Of a stretch of DNA of 37,827 nucleotides, positions 17,063 through 25,462 are shown one piece after another; positions within the stretch are counted from its first letter, which is position 1; every line of letters begins with the position of its first letter. Location of the stretch: positions 1 through 37,827 of the forward strand of contig JAGBPE010000247.1 in assembly GCA_017633495.1 (NCBI GenBank), written 5' to 3'. The DNA comes from Bacteroidales bacterium. Lineage in GTDB: Bacteria > Bacteroidota > Bacteroidia > Bacteroidales > WCHB1-69. Both the position numbers and the translations under genes were made by a program. Below the pieces are notes generated by a model. That model did not search any database. It saw only the letters and a program-made list of their open reading frames with translations, and was not told where the DNA came from.

Positions 17063-18139
17063 ATGCTAAGATACATCGTCAAAAAAATCGGTTACGGTCT
17101 GCTGTTGATGCTCGGGGTGACGACACTCGTGTTCTTCCTGTTCACGGTGCTGCCGTCCGACCCGGCCCGTATGATCATGGGACAGCGCAGCGACCTGGAG
17201 ACCGAGGAGGCCATCCGCAAGGAGATGGGTCTCGACCTGCCCATCGGGGTGCAATACTTAGCCTACCTCAACGATGTGTCGCCCATCTCGTGGCACCGCA
17301 CCGACGATCCTACCTCCTTTTTCTACCTCAACGACGACAACTATCACTATGTCAAGCTGATACCGATTAAAAAATCGGCTATCGTGCTGAAAGCGCCATA
17401 CTTACGTCGTTCTTACCAAAGCAAGCGTCCTGTGACGGAAATCATCGGCGAAGCGTTCCCGAAAACGGTGCTGCTGGCGGTGGTCTCCATCTTCTTCGCA
17501 CTCATCGTGGGCATCATCATCGGCATCTTCTGCGCCCTGAAGAAGGGCACCTGGTTCGACAAAAGCGCGTTAGTTGTCTCTGTGCTTGGAATGTCGGTGC
17601 CGTCGTTTTTCGCGGCCATCCTCTTCGCATGGGTCTTCGCGTTCCTGTTAGCAGACTACACCGGACTCAACATGTTCGGCAGCTTATACACCGTAGATGA
17701 CTATGGTTCAGGACAATACGTCAACCTCAAAAACCTGATTCTGCCTGCGCTAACGTTGGGTATCCGACCGTTGGCGGTGGTCATCGAGCTAACGAAGAAC
17801 TCGCTTCTCGATGTACTGTCGCAGGACTACATTCGCACCGCGAAAGCAAAGGGCTTGGCCCAGAAAACGATCATCGTGAAGCACGCCCTGAAAAATGCGC
17901 TAAATCCCGTAGTAACAGCCATTTCGGGTTGGTTGGCGGGACTGCTCGCCGGCGCGGTCTTTGTGGAGTACATCTTCGACTGGAAAGGCATGGGCGTGGT
18001 CATCCTCGACGGCCTTGACAAATACGACTTCCCCGTGGTGATGGGCTCTTTGCTCTATGTCTCCATCATTTTGGTGATTATCAACATCGTATGTGACATT
18101 ATTTACGGCTGGCTCGACCCGCGCGTCAGCCTGTCGTAG
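17063..18139 (+). CDS. DppB/OppB-type ABC transporter permease
   Basis: A 358-residue inner-membrane protein. The N-terminus is MLRYIVKKIGYGLLLMLGVT, then VLPSDPARMIMGQRS, the usual start of DppB-like peptide/nickel permeases. An extra loop of ~60 residues follows the first membrane segment. The cytoplasmic EAA-like loop is DYIRTAKAKGLAQKTIIVKH, which docks on the ATPase, and the C-terminus has GAVFVEYIFDWKGMG. I chose the ATG at 17063 because it directly follows the promoter; an ATG at 16991 lies inside the palindrome upstream of the promoter. No DppC, DppD/F or binding-protein gene is adjacent, so it is a solitary subunit here. Oligopeptide or related uptake is inferred. Its TAG stop lies inside the palindrome at 18136. 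Confidence 0.88.
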   Translation: MLRYIVKKIGYGLLLMLGVTTLVFFLFTVLPSDPARMIMGQRSDLETEEAIRKEMGLDLPIGVQYLAYLNDVSPISWHRTDDPTSFFYLNDDNYHYVKLIPIKKSAIVLKAPYLRRSYQSKRPVTEIIGEAFPKTVLLAVVSIFFALIVGIIIGIFCALKKGTWFDKSALVVSVLGMSVPSFFAAILFAWVFAFLLADYTGLNMFGSLYTVDDYGSGQYVNLKNLILPALTLGIRPLAVVIELTKNSLLDVLSQDYIRTAKAKGLAQKTIIVKHALKNALNPVVTAISGWLAGLLAGAVFVEYIFDWKGMGVVILDGLDKYDFPVVMGSLLYVSIILVIINIVCDIIYGWLDPRVSLS

Positions 18140-18163
18140 AGACGCGATTAATCGCGTCTCTAC
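18136..18163. repeat. 28-bp perfect palindrome, CGATTAATCG core (copy 1)
   Basis: Arms GTAGAGACG/CGTCTCTAC as in the other elements, but the core is CGATTAATCG. The TAG at 18137-18139, the permease stop codon, is part of the left arm. Confidence 0.9.
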
Positions 18164-18463
18164 AGTGATAACCGTGCCATTTTTTTCGAAAAAATTTTTT
18201 TTCAAAATAAGTCGCTAATACTCAACAAGAAAAAAATATTAACGATTATTTGTTAATAATTACTGCCTACAAGGCGGCAATTCATCCAATACAATTATCT
18301 ATTTTAGCAACCTCTAAATAAGCGTTTGATGGTTTTCGTAATTGACTGATAATCAGATTTTTAACGAAAATCAAAGGAGTTTGAAAAAGTAGAATAAGGG
18401 CTTTTTTCGGGAAAAACGACCATAAATTGTAATATAAAAAACCAAACCTAAACCGCCATAATT
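18164..18463 (+). promoter_or_regulatory. 300-nt A/T-rich leader region of the ribonucleotide reductase gene
   Basis: No gene is seen here. Contents in order: poly-T/A tracts (18181-18203); an inverted repeat TATTAAC/GTTAATA (18237-18243 and 18252-18258), possibly an operator; a weak -7-like TATTTTAG (18299-18306); and a stem of ten pairs, one G-T, between 18330-18339 and 18364-18373, whose 24-nt loop contains the small palindrome CTGATAATCAG (18346-18356). I looked for a cobalamin-riboswitch B12 box and for NrdR boxes and saw neither. The long leader suggests transcript-level or repressor control, but the factor is unknown. Confidence 0.5.
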
Positions 18464-21178
18464 ATGAGTGAAGATTTATCTCTTTTCAGTGCAATGAATG
18501 AAGAGGAAATGGAGCAGGAATTGACCGACCAGCAGCTCCAGCAATCAATGAGCGAATTGATTGCCAACCGAAATTCAGCCATGCAGAAATATGCGCAGGA
18601 GACTGCCGCAGTGATGCCTGAGCAAGAGACGGAAGTTCCTGTTCAGGAGCCGGTGACCTACACCAAGGAGGAGATCTTCCAGGATGTGGCCCGCTATTTT
18701 GGCGGCGACGAACTGGCGGCCGGGGTTTGGATTGACAAGTACGCGCTGAAAAACGCTGATGGTCAGTTAGTGGAGCGCACGCCGGAGGACATGCACCGTC
18801 GCATGGCACGCGAGTTTGCCCGCATTGAGCGCCGCTACCCGCGTCCGATGAGCGAAGACGAAATCTTCAACCTGTTCGACCATTTTAAATATGTAATCCC
18901 GCAGGGCAGTCCGATGGCCGGCATCGGCAACCAATATCAGGTGGTGTCGCTCTCCAACTGCTTTGTCATCGGCAACAGCGGCAACGCCGACTCCTACGGC
19001 GGCATCATGAAAATGGATGAGGAGCAGGTGCAGCTGATGAAACGCCGCGGCGGTGTGGGTCACGACATGTCCGACATCCGTCCCGCCGGCAGCCACGTGC
19101 AGAACTGCGCTCAGACCTCCACCGGCATCGTGCCCTTCATGGAGCGTTTCTCGAACTCCACCCGTGAGGTGGCGCAAGATGGTCGTCGCGGTGCCCTTAT
19201 GCTCTCCATCTCCATCAAACACCCTGATGCAGAGCAGTTTATAGATGCAAAAATGACGCAAGGCAAAGTCACTGGAGCCAATGTCTCCGTCAAAGTGGAT
19301 GATGAATTTATGCAAAGCGTCCAAAACCATACCTCTTATACCCAACAATATCCCATCGACAGCAAAGATCCCAAGGTGACCAAGGAAATTGATGCTAAGA
19401 AATTATGGGACAAAATCATCCACAACGCGTGGAAATCCGCCGAACCCGGCGTCCTCTTCTGGGACAACATCCGCAGAGAGTCCATTCCAGACTGCTACAA
19501 GGACGAAGGCTTCGAGACGGTTTCCACCAACCCTTGCGGCGAAATCCCGCTCTGTCCTTACGACAGCTGCCGTCTGATCTCCATGAACCTCTACAGCTAC
19601 GTCGACAACCCGTTCACCGACCAAGCCATGTTCAACATGCCGCGCTTCCGCCAGCATGTGCAATGTGCGCAACGTCTGATGGACGACATCATCGACCTGG
19701 AGCTCGAAAAGATCGACGCCATCCTCGCCAAGATTGAGAGCGATCCCGAAAGCGAAAACGTGAAGCGCGTGGAGAAAGAGCTCTGGCTCAAGATCCGCAA
19801 ACAGTCGCTAAAAGGCCGTCGTACCGGTCTGGGTATCACCGCAGAAGGCGATATGCTTGCAGCCCTCGGACTTACCTACGGTACCGACGAGGCCAACGCC
19901 TTCTCCACGGAAGTACACAAACAACTGGCTCTCGCTGCTTACCGCTCCTCCGTCAACATGGCCAAGGAGCGCGGCGCATTCCCGATCTACAGCTGCATCA
20001 AGGAGGGCCACAACCCCTTCATCCAACGTCTCCGCGACGCTGACCCGAAACTCTACGACGACATGATCCGTTACGGTCGTCGTAATATCGCCCTGCTCAC
20101 CATCGCCCCAACAGGAAGCGTAAGTATCTGTACACAAACCACTTCCGGTATCGAACCCGCCTTCAACGTGGTCTACAAACGCCGTCGTAAAATCAACCCG
20201 AACGATATGGCCACCAAGAAGACCGTCGTGAAAGACACCGTCGGTGATATGTTCGAGGAGTATATGGTCTTCCACCATAAATTCGTGGTGTGGGCCGAGA
20301 CCAAAGGATACACTTTAGAGCAACTGAAGAGCATGGACGAGAAGGATGTGCTCGCGTTGGTGGACCAGTCTCCGTACTACAAAGCCACCGCCGCCGACAC
20401 CGACTATATTAAGAAAGTGGAACTGCAAGGTTCTGTACAGAAGTGGGTCGACCACAGCATCTCCGTCACCGTCAACCTGCCCGCCAACATCACCGAGGAG
20501 GTGGTCGGCGACCTCTACCTCAAAGCTTGGGAAGTGGGCTGCAAAGGTCTGACCGTCTATCGCGAAGGCTCTCGTGACGGCGTGCTCAACTCCATTGGCC
20601 AGAAGCCCAAAGAGGATGAAAAACCGAAGAACTTCAAACGTCCGCGCGAACTCAACGCCGATGTCATCCATTTCAAGAACAACAACGAGGATTGGGTGGC
20701 CTACATCGGTCTATATAACGGCAAACCCTACGAAATCTTCACTGGCAAGACTGGCGACGAAAGCTTCCTGCTGCCGAAATGGGTAGACCACGGCACCATT
20801 GTGAAGAATCGCCACGACGACGGCACCAAGTCCTACGACTTCATCTACCAAGACAAAGCCGGTTACGAGGTGATACTGCGCGGTCTGGACCGTTGTTTCG
20901 ACCAAGAGTTCTGGAACTACGCGAAGATGACCTCTGCACTGCTGCGCAACGGCATCCCCGTGAACCACGTCGTGAACATCATCTCCGGCCTCAACTTCCG
21001 TCAGGAGAGCATCAATTCATGGCGTAACGGTGTCTGCCGCGCCCTCAAGAAATTCATCCAGGACGGCACCAAGCAGAAAGGCGTCGTTTGTCCCAACTGC
21101 CAGCAGAAAGACACCATGGAGTTCAAAGAAGGCTGCCTGACGTGTTCTAACTGCGGCTACGCCAAATGCGGAAATTAA
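18464..21178 (+). CDS. nrdJ: Adenosylcobalamin-dependent (class II) ribonucleotide reductase
   Basis: A 904-residue enzyme that reduces ribonucleotides to deoxyribonucleotides using a B12-generated thiyl radical, without oxygen requirement. Cys166 in LSNCFVIG is the first redox cysteine. Asn356, Cys358 and Glu360 in NPCGEIPLCP are the radical cysteine and its catalytic partners. APTGSVSICTQTTSGIEP is also conserved. The C-terminus is the zinc-ribbon tail of the NrdJ_Z subgroup, with Cys876, Cys879, Cys891, Cys894, Cys897 and Cys902. Residues 1-75 are an acidic, glutamine-rich extension before the conserved part. The start ATG follows AAACCTAAACC-type leader sequence. It is complete and requires cobalamin, which this organism must make or import. 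Confidence 0.95.
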   Translation: MSEDLSLFSAMNEEEMEQELTDQQLQQSMSELIANRNSAMQKYAQETAAVMPEQETEVPVQEPVTYTKEEIFQDVARYFGGDELAAGVWIDKYALKNADGQLVERTPEDMHRRMAREFARIERRYPRPMSEDEIFNLFDHFKYVIPQGSPMAGIGNQYQVVSLSNCFVIGNSGNADSYGGIMKMDEEQVQLMKRRGGVGHDMSDIRPAGSHVQNCAQTSTGIVPFMERFSNSTREVAQDGRRGALMLSISIKHPDAEQFIDAKMTQGKVTGANVSVKVDDEFMQSVQNHTSYTQQYPIDSKDPKVTKEIDAKKLWDKIIHNAWKSAEPGVLFWDNIRRESIPDCYKDEGFETVSTNPCGEIPLCPYDSCRLISMNLYSYVDNPFTDQAMFNMPRFRQHVQCAQRLMDDIIDLELEKIDAILAKIESDPESENVKRVEKELWLKIRKQSLKGRRTGLGITAEGDMLAALGLTYGTDEANAFSTEVHKQLALAAYRSSVNMAKERGAFPIYSCIKEGHNPFIQRLRDADPKLYDDMIRYGRRNIALLTIAPTGSVSICTQTTSGIEPAFNVVYKRRRKINPNDMATKKTVVKDTVGDMFEEYMVFHHKFVVWAETKGYTLEQLKSMDEKDVLALVDQSPYYKATAADTDYIKKVELQGSVQKWVDHSISVTVNLPANITEEVVGDLYLKAWEVGCKGLTVYREGSRDGVLNSIGQKPKEDEKPKNFKRPRELNADVIHFKNNNEDWVAYIGLYNGKPYEIFTGKTGDESFLLPKWVDHGTIVKNRHDDGTKSYDFIYQDKAGYEVILRGLDRCFDQEFWNYAKMTSALLRNGIPVNHVVNIISGLNFRQESINSWRNGVCRALKKFIQDGTKQKGVVCPNCQQKDTMEFKEGCLTCSNCGYAKCGN

Positions 21179-21184
21179 AACGTT

Positions 21185-21212
21185 GTAGAGACGCGATTAA
21201 TCGCGTCTCTAC
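21185..21212. repeat. 28-bp perfect palindrome, CGATTAATCG core (copy 2)
   Basis: Identical to the palindrome at 18136. It begins 7 nt after the nrdJ stop codon and 28 nt before the next gene, so it would form a hairpin between the two coding regions of a transcript. The nrdJ gene is thus flanked on both sides by the same core type. Confidence 0.9.
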
Positions 21213-21239
21213 AGACACCATAAACTTAAAAACCAAACA

Positions 21240-21998
21240 ATGAGCGATTCGCAACAGACTGTATTTTTGTACGTTCCATGTCAGATGGATCTGTTTCAGG
21301 CTGAGACGGTGAACAGTGTCATCGAAGTCTTGAACCGCCTGAACCAGTTCTGCCACTACGACATGGAGAACACCTGCTGCGGTCGCCGTTTCTTCATGGA
21401 AGGGGAGATGCAGTACGCCAAGGATTTGGGCTATCAGGTCATCAAATCCTACACCGAATACTGCGAACTGCACAAAAAGAGATTCCCGGTGGTCATTCCC
21501 GACGCTGCTTGCGCTGGTTTCATGCTTCGACACTTCGATCTCATCCTCAAAAACGCTACCCTTCCTACTGAGTTGAACACCTTCATCAGCAACGTGCGCG
21601 AACTGTGCGATTACATCGTTAACGTGCTGAAGGTCACCTCATTGAACAACACTTTCCGTCATAGAGTCTTCTATTTCAAGTCCTGTTCTGCCAAACATCT
21701 CTATCCCGAATGCAACGCACCGGAAATTTTGCTGAAAAACACGCAAGGGCTTGATTTGATAGAAGATACAGAAGATAAGAACTGCTGTTGCGGTGCGAAC
21801 GGTCGTTTTGCAATGCTCAATCCCGAAGCCGCTGAGAAGATGACCGGCGAAATCGTGCTCCGTGCCTACAACCAAGGAGCCGAATACATCACCTCTACCG
21901 ATATCCATTGTCTGCAGCTGCTCGACGCTTACAAGCAGGAACACGAAGTGGATGTAGGAATTATCCACATTGCGGATATTTTAAGAGGCGAAGAATAA
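21240..21998 (+). CDS. LutA/YkgE-like cysteine-rich (CCG domain) Fe-S protein
   Basis: A 252-residue protein with two CCG-type half-repeats. The first has Cys14 (YVPCQMD), Cys46-Cys47-Gly48 (NTCCGRRFF) and Cys91. The second has Cys149 (KSCSAKH), Cys183-Cys184-Gly185 (CCCGANGRFA) and a late Cys in TSTDIHC. This is the layout of LutA/LldE, a subunit of the LutABC lactate oxidase, and of HdrB-like proteins. No lutB or lutC gene is adjacent, so a lactate role is family-based and uncertain. It probably shares a transcript with nrdJ, separated by a palindrome. It ends flush against the convergent gene with no spacer. Confidence 0.82.
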   Translation: MSDSQQTVFLYVPCQMDLFQAETVNSVIEVLNRLNQFCHYDMENTCCGRRFFMEGEMQYAKDLGYQVIKSYTEYCELHKKRFPVVIPDAACAGFMLRHFDLILKNATLPTELNTFISNVRELCDYIVNVLKVTSLNNTFRHRVFYFKSCSAKHLYPECNAPEILLKNTQGLDLIEDTEDKNCCCGANGRFAMLNPEAAEKMTGEIVLRAYNQGAEYITSTDIHCLQLLDAYKQEHEVDVGIIHIADILRGEE

Positions 21999-22925
21999 TT
22001 ATTTTCCGAGAATTTTTAAGACAGGTCGCCAGAATAGGTTTTTGTAACAGCGGACGAATGGGATTTCGTAGCGTTCGCCTCCAAAACTGTGGTATAATCG
22101 TGCTACATTTTCATTAGTGGAGCCGTTAAAATCAAGGGTCAACGCTGTTTCCGCGTGGTCACGAATATATTCGTTTAGCAAGTAAAACATTGGCATACAA
22201 TGAGATAATTGGTTTTCTCGGCCAGAAAACCAGAACCAACGACGCTTTCCGTCTTTCACGAACAACGCACCAGCAGCTAATTGGTCGTCTGCCGTCCGCA
22301 CGCCGTAAATCTCTAACAAATCCCTATCAACTAGGCAGTTAGACACTTGAAGCAACCGCTGGTAATCCTTATCCCTGAAATGCACTTCTGTTTGCCCTCC
22401 TTTGTTTCTAATAAATAGCTGGATGATTTCCGACACGGATTCTTCCTGTCGCGTTATCACACATCCGAATTTTTCTGCCGTCTTAATATTGCGCTTTGTG
22501 TTTTGAGAAAAATTCCCATATAACTCATTATAAGGAAATTGCAACGACATCGAATGAGAAACAAACGTCATGTCTCGTTTTTCTACATTCAGCTTCTCAT
22601 TCAAGATAATGTCGGCCAACACAAAATGCTTGGACACTTCCGAAAGAAAATCATCCACTTCTGCAAGTAAAAGTTCATGCTCTGATAAGATTCCCATCTG
22701 TGGCATGAAGAATGGCGTATAAACATATTTTAACACTCCTTTTTTGCGGTAAGGGAGCGGCATGATAGCCTGGTAATTGTCTTCTACCAAAGCATCCCAC
22801 GAGTCGGGACCCGTGAGCAGATCCAACATTTCGAACTCCACAAAAATAGAAGAAAACAGGCTGTTATGGACTGCCTGATTCCATTTTTCAGGGTCGATTT
22901 CAGAATGTTTGAGGTAACGGATCAT
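21999..22925 (-). CDS. FemAB-like GNAT-fold acyltransferase
   Basis: A 308-residue cytoplasmic protein. The C-terminal half (VDRDLLEIYGVRTADDQLAAGALFV, then LDFNGSTNENVARLYHSFGG) has the pattern of the FemAB-like or BioF2-like acetyltransferase domain; the N-terminal half (PLPYRKKGVLKYVYTPFFMPQMG) fits the first lobe. Such proteins add amino acids or acyl groups to peptidoglycan precursors or other acceptors; the acceptor cannot be named here. The start ATG at 22925 shares its A with the gpsA TGA (TGATG); a GTG at 22928 is an alternative. Coupled translation with gpsA is likely. Confidence 0.75.
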   Translation of the reverse strand: MIRYLKHSEIDPEKWNQAVHNSLFSSIFVEFEMLDLLTGPDSWDALVEDNYQAIMPLPYRKKGVLKYVYTPFFMPQMGILSEHELLLAEVDDFLSEVSKHFVLADIILNEKLNVEKRDMTFVSHSMSLQFPYNELYGNFSQNTKRNIKTAEKFGCVITRQEESVSEIIQLFIRNKGGQTEVHFRDKDYQRLLQVSNCLVDRDLLEIYGVRTADDQLAAGALFVKDGKRRWFWFSGRENQLSHCMPMFYLLNEYIRDHAETALTLDFNGSTNENVARLYHSFGGERYEIPFVRCYKNLFWRPVLKILGK

Positions 22926-23974
22926 CACACAAAATGTTCGGCGATGCGCTGCATTTCGGAGGAAACGTTGTTGTTTTCGTACAAAATGCCGTAGATAGTC
23001 TCCACAATCGGGATTTCAGCACCGATTTTCTTGTTGATTTCGTGCACGCAACGACATGCGGTGTAGCCCTCCGACACCATGCGCAGCTCCAACAACGACA
23101 CGCGCACCGACAAACCGTGTCCGATCATGATACCGAAAAGGCGGTTGCGGCTGAAGGTGGAATAGGCGGTCACAAGGAGGTCGCCGAGGTATACGGAATC
23201 GGAAATATGTCGGTTTTCGTTGGGGTAAACCTCTGATACAAAGTACTTCATCTCCTTCAGACAGTTAGCCACGTAGGCTGCGATGAAGTTGTCGCCGTAG
23301 CCAAGACCACTGTAAATACCGGCACCGAGGGCGTAGATGTTTTTAAGCACGATGGAAAGTTCCGCACCCATCACATCGCTGGAAACAGAGGTGCGACAAT
23401 AGCGCGTGGTAAAGAACTTTGCAACGGTTTCCGCCAGTTCTTGATTGGTGGAAGCGGCGGTCAGGAAGGTGAACTTCTCTTGCGCAATCTCCTCCGCGTG
23501 CGACGGTCCGCTGATGATACATAGCTGATCCAGAGGCACTTTGAACTGTGATTGCATGTAGTCGCTGATCAGTTGCATGGTCTCCGGAACAATACCCTTG
23601 ACGGCAAGGATGATCTTCTTTTTGGAGAGTTGCGAACGTTTCAGCGGCTCCAGCGTCTTGTGGAGATAGGCTGAGGGAGTGACAATGATGACGTAGTCGG
23701 CGCGCGCCACAGTGGTACGGATGTCGGTGCTCACCTTCACATCTTCGGGGTTAACGAAGACAGAGCTTAAATATTTGGGGTTATGTCCGTATTTGATAAT
23801 GCTTTCTGCAATGGCTTCCTGGCGAACCCACCAGTGGATGTGTTCCAAGTTGACCGAGATAATCTTCACAATAGCGGTCGCCCAACTGCCACTGCCAATC
23901 ACCGCCACCCTATACCGGGCACGCGATTTCTTGCTGCGAGGCGCTAATGCAGGAGATAGATGTTCATTCGTCAT
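22925..23974 (-). CDS. gpsA: Glycerol-3-phosphate dehydrogenase [NAD(P)+]
   Basis: A 349-residue enzyme reducing dihydroxyacetone phosphate to sn-glycerol 3-phosphate for phospholipid synthesis. After a basic 20-residue extension come the nucleotide-binding VIGSGSWATA (Gly27, Gly29), HNPKYL, the conserved VKGI (KGIVPETM) and SGPSHAEEIA. The substrate-site segment is ELSIVLKNIYALGAGI, followed by GLGYGDN. The order and length are normal for GpsA. Its -7 element is 20 nt upstream. It forms a two-gene unit with the overlapping acyltransferase gene. Confidence 0.93.
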   Translation of the reverse strand: MTNEHLSPALAPRSKKSRARYRVAVIGSGSWATAIVKIISVNLEHIHWWVRQEAIAESIIKYGHNPKYLSSVFVNPEDVKVSTDIRTTVARADYVIIVTPSAYLHKTLEPLKRSQLSKKKIILAVKGIVPETMQLISDYMQSQFKVPLDQLCIISGPSHAEEIAQEKFTFLTAASTNQELAETVAKFFTTRYCRTSVSSDVMGAELSIVLKNIYALGAGIYSGLGYGDNFIAAYVANCLKEMKYFVSEVYPNENRHISDSVYLGDLLVTAYSTFSRNRLFGIMIGHGLSVRVSLLELRMVSEGYTACRCVHEINKKIGAEIPIVETIYGILYENNNVSSEMQRIAEHFV

Positions 23975-23994
23975 TTTAACTTTTTTTAAGCGTG

Positions 23995-24002
23995 CAAAGA
24001 TA
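23995..24002 (-). promoter_or_regulatory. Bacteroidota -7 element for gpsA
   Basis: Read on the minus strand this is TATCTTTG, an exact TAnnTTTG match, 20 nt before the gpsA ATG. Confidence 0.55.
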
Positions 24003-24015
24003 CATTATTTTTTGG

Positions 24016-24023
24016 TATTTTTG
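24016..24023 (+). promoter_or_regulatory. Bacteroidota -7 element for the thioredoxin-esterase gene
   Basis: TATTTTTG is an exact TAnnTTTG match, ~103 nt before the ATG at 24127. It sits back to back with the gpsA element, so the two promoters overlap. Confidence 0.5.
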
Positions 24024-24126
24024 CTGCTTAATTATGAGATTGTTTGTTTTGTGTTGATTATGAAGAAGTTAGATATTGGGGGTTGATGCAATAGAGAATT
24101 GGGAATAGATAAATAGACTTTACGAT

Positions 24127-25458
24127 ATGAAAAGATTATTACGTTTTTCGATTATTTGGATCTTATTGGGGATTTGCGTGAGTGTGCATGCGCAGGTGGT
24201 GCTCGATTTTGACGAGACTTACGCACAAGAAATGCTGAAACCCGGCACGCCCGCACCCGATTTCCAACTCAACACACCTGATGGCAAAACATTGAAGTTC
24301 AGCGAATTTGCTAAGGGAAAGTATGTGGTCATCGACTTTTGGGCCTCGTGGTGTCCCGACTGCCGCAAGGATCTCCCTGAAATCATCCGATTCTACAACA
24401 TGTTCCACGATGATGGAGTGGAGTTCATCGGCGTTTCTTTCGATACAGACAAGAAAAAGTGGACGGATTACATCGCCAAGTCGGGTGTTCCTTACACACA
24501 GGTGAGCGAGCTGAAACGGATGAACCAGTCGGATGTGGCCAAGGCCTACGGTGTGCGCTGGATTCCGTCGATTTATCTTATTGGTCCAGACGGCAAAGTG
24601 CTGGTTAGCACGGTGTTGTCGTATAAGATTGAGAAAAAGTTATATGAGATTTTTGCGAAAATTCCTCCAAAAATAACGATTGTTGGAGGTGACACAGAGG
24701 AGCAGATTACCATTGACGGCAGCAAAGGAAAGCTTGGAGCGGTGTTGTACAAGCCAGAACTACGTTCCGGTGAGCGTTGCGATCTTGTGATACTGTGTCA
24801 TGGTTTGAACTGTGACCACAATTTCGAGTTGATGAAACGCATTGAAAATCGGCTACATTCCGATCGGATTGCCACGCTGACCTTCGATTTCAACGGTCAC
24901 GGCGCAAGCGAAGGCAAGTTTGTAGATATGACCATCCCAAACGAAATAGAAGACCTTGAACAGGTGTTAGCATACGCTCAAGACCTGCGTTTCGTCGATG
25001 ACATCGCATTAGTGGGCCATTCCCAAGGCGCGGTGGTCGCGGCGATGGTCGCGGGCAAGCACCCGGACGACATCAAGGCTGTGGTGCTGTTGGCACCCTC
25101 GTCCTCGGTGCGCGACGACATTGCTCGCGGCAACCTCTTCGGTGTGGAGTTCAACCCGCTCGATCCGCCCGACAGCCTCGTGTTGCACAACGGCATCGCC
25201 CTCGGCAGACGCTACCTCAAAACCGCTTTCCGGTTGCCCATCTTCGAAACCGCCGGGCAATACCATGGCAACGCCTGCATCATCCATGGCAACGGCGACC
25301 GCTTGGTGCCCTACACCTGCGGCGAACGTTTCCATGAAATGTGGGAAAACAGTGAATATTACGAATTGGAATACTACGACCACAATTTCACGAACTGTAT
25401 TTACCGTCCAGTGGAAATCACGGTCGATTATTTGAGAAGGACTTTACAACCGAAATAG
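24127..25458 (+). CDS. Secreted TlpA-like thioredoxin fused to a cinnamoyl/feruloyl-esterase-like alpha/beta hydrolase
   Basis: A 443-residue protein. Residues 1-23 are a signal peptide (CVSVHAQ). Residues ~37-178 form a TlpA/AhpC-type thioredoxin domain: PGTPAPDFQL, active site Cys76-Pro-Asp-Cys79 in WASWCPDC, and cis-Pro147 in RWIPS. Residues ~190-443 form an alpha/beta hydrolase with HG oxyanion motif (LCHGLN), FDFNGHGASEGKF, nucleophile Ser299 in GHSQG, Asp391 in GNGDRLVP and His419 in YYDHNF. The hydrolase resembles the Est1E/LJ0536 cinnamoyl esterase group in FDFNGHG, the NEIED block and LPIFE. Both active sites are complete, so this is not a degenerate joining. A periplasmic or surface location is inferred. 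The purpose of the pairing is unknown. Confidence 0.88.
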   Translation: MKRLLRFSIIWILLGICVSVHAQVVLDFDETYAQEMLKPGTPAPDFQLNTPDGKTLKFSEFAKGKYVVIDFWASWCPDCRKDLPEIIRFYNMFHDDGVEFIGVSFDTDKKKWTDYIAKSGVPYTQVSELKRMNQSDVAKAYGVRWIPSIYLIGPDGKVLVSTVLSYKIEKKLYEIFAKIPPKITIVGGDTEEQITIDGSKGKLGAVLYKPELRSGERCDLVILCHGLNCDHNFELMKRIENRLHSDRIATLTFDFNGHGASEGKFVDMTIPNEIEDLEQVLAYAQDLRFVDDIALVGHSQGAVVAAMVAGKHPDDIKAVVLLAPSSSVRDDIARGNLFGVEFNPLDPPDSLVLHNGIALGRRYLKTAFRLPIFETAGQYHGNACIIHGNGDRLVPYTCGERFHEMWENSEYYELEYYDHNFTNCIYRPVEITVDYLRRTLQPK

Positions 25459-25462
25459 GCCT

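Noticed and set aside
18164..18463. Cobalamin riboswitch upstream of nrdJ
   Set aside because: It was expected for a B12-dependent enzyme, but no B12-box-like sequence or GC-rich multi-branch core can be found in this A/T-rich stretch.
24660..24720. Frameshift joining two neighbouring genes to make the thioredoxin-esterase fusion
   Set aside because: The linker is open, in frame and of normal codon use, and no second start with a leader or signal peptide is visible at the esterase domain.
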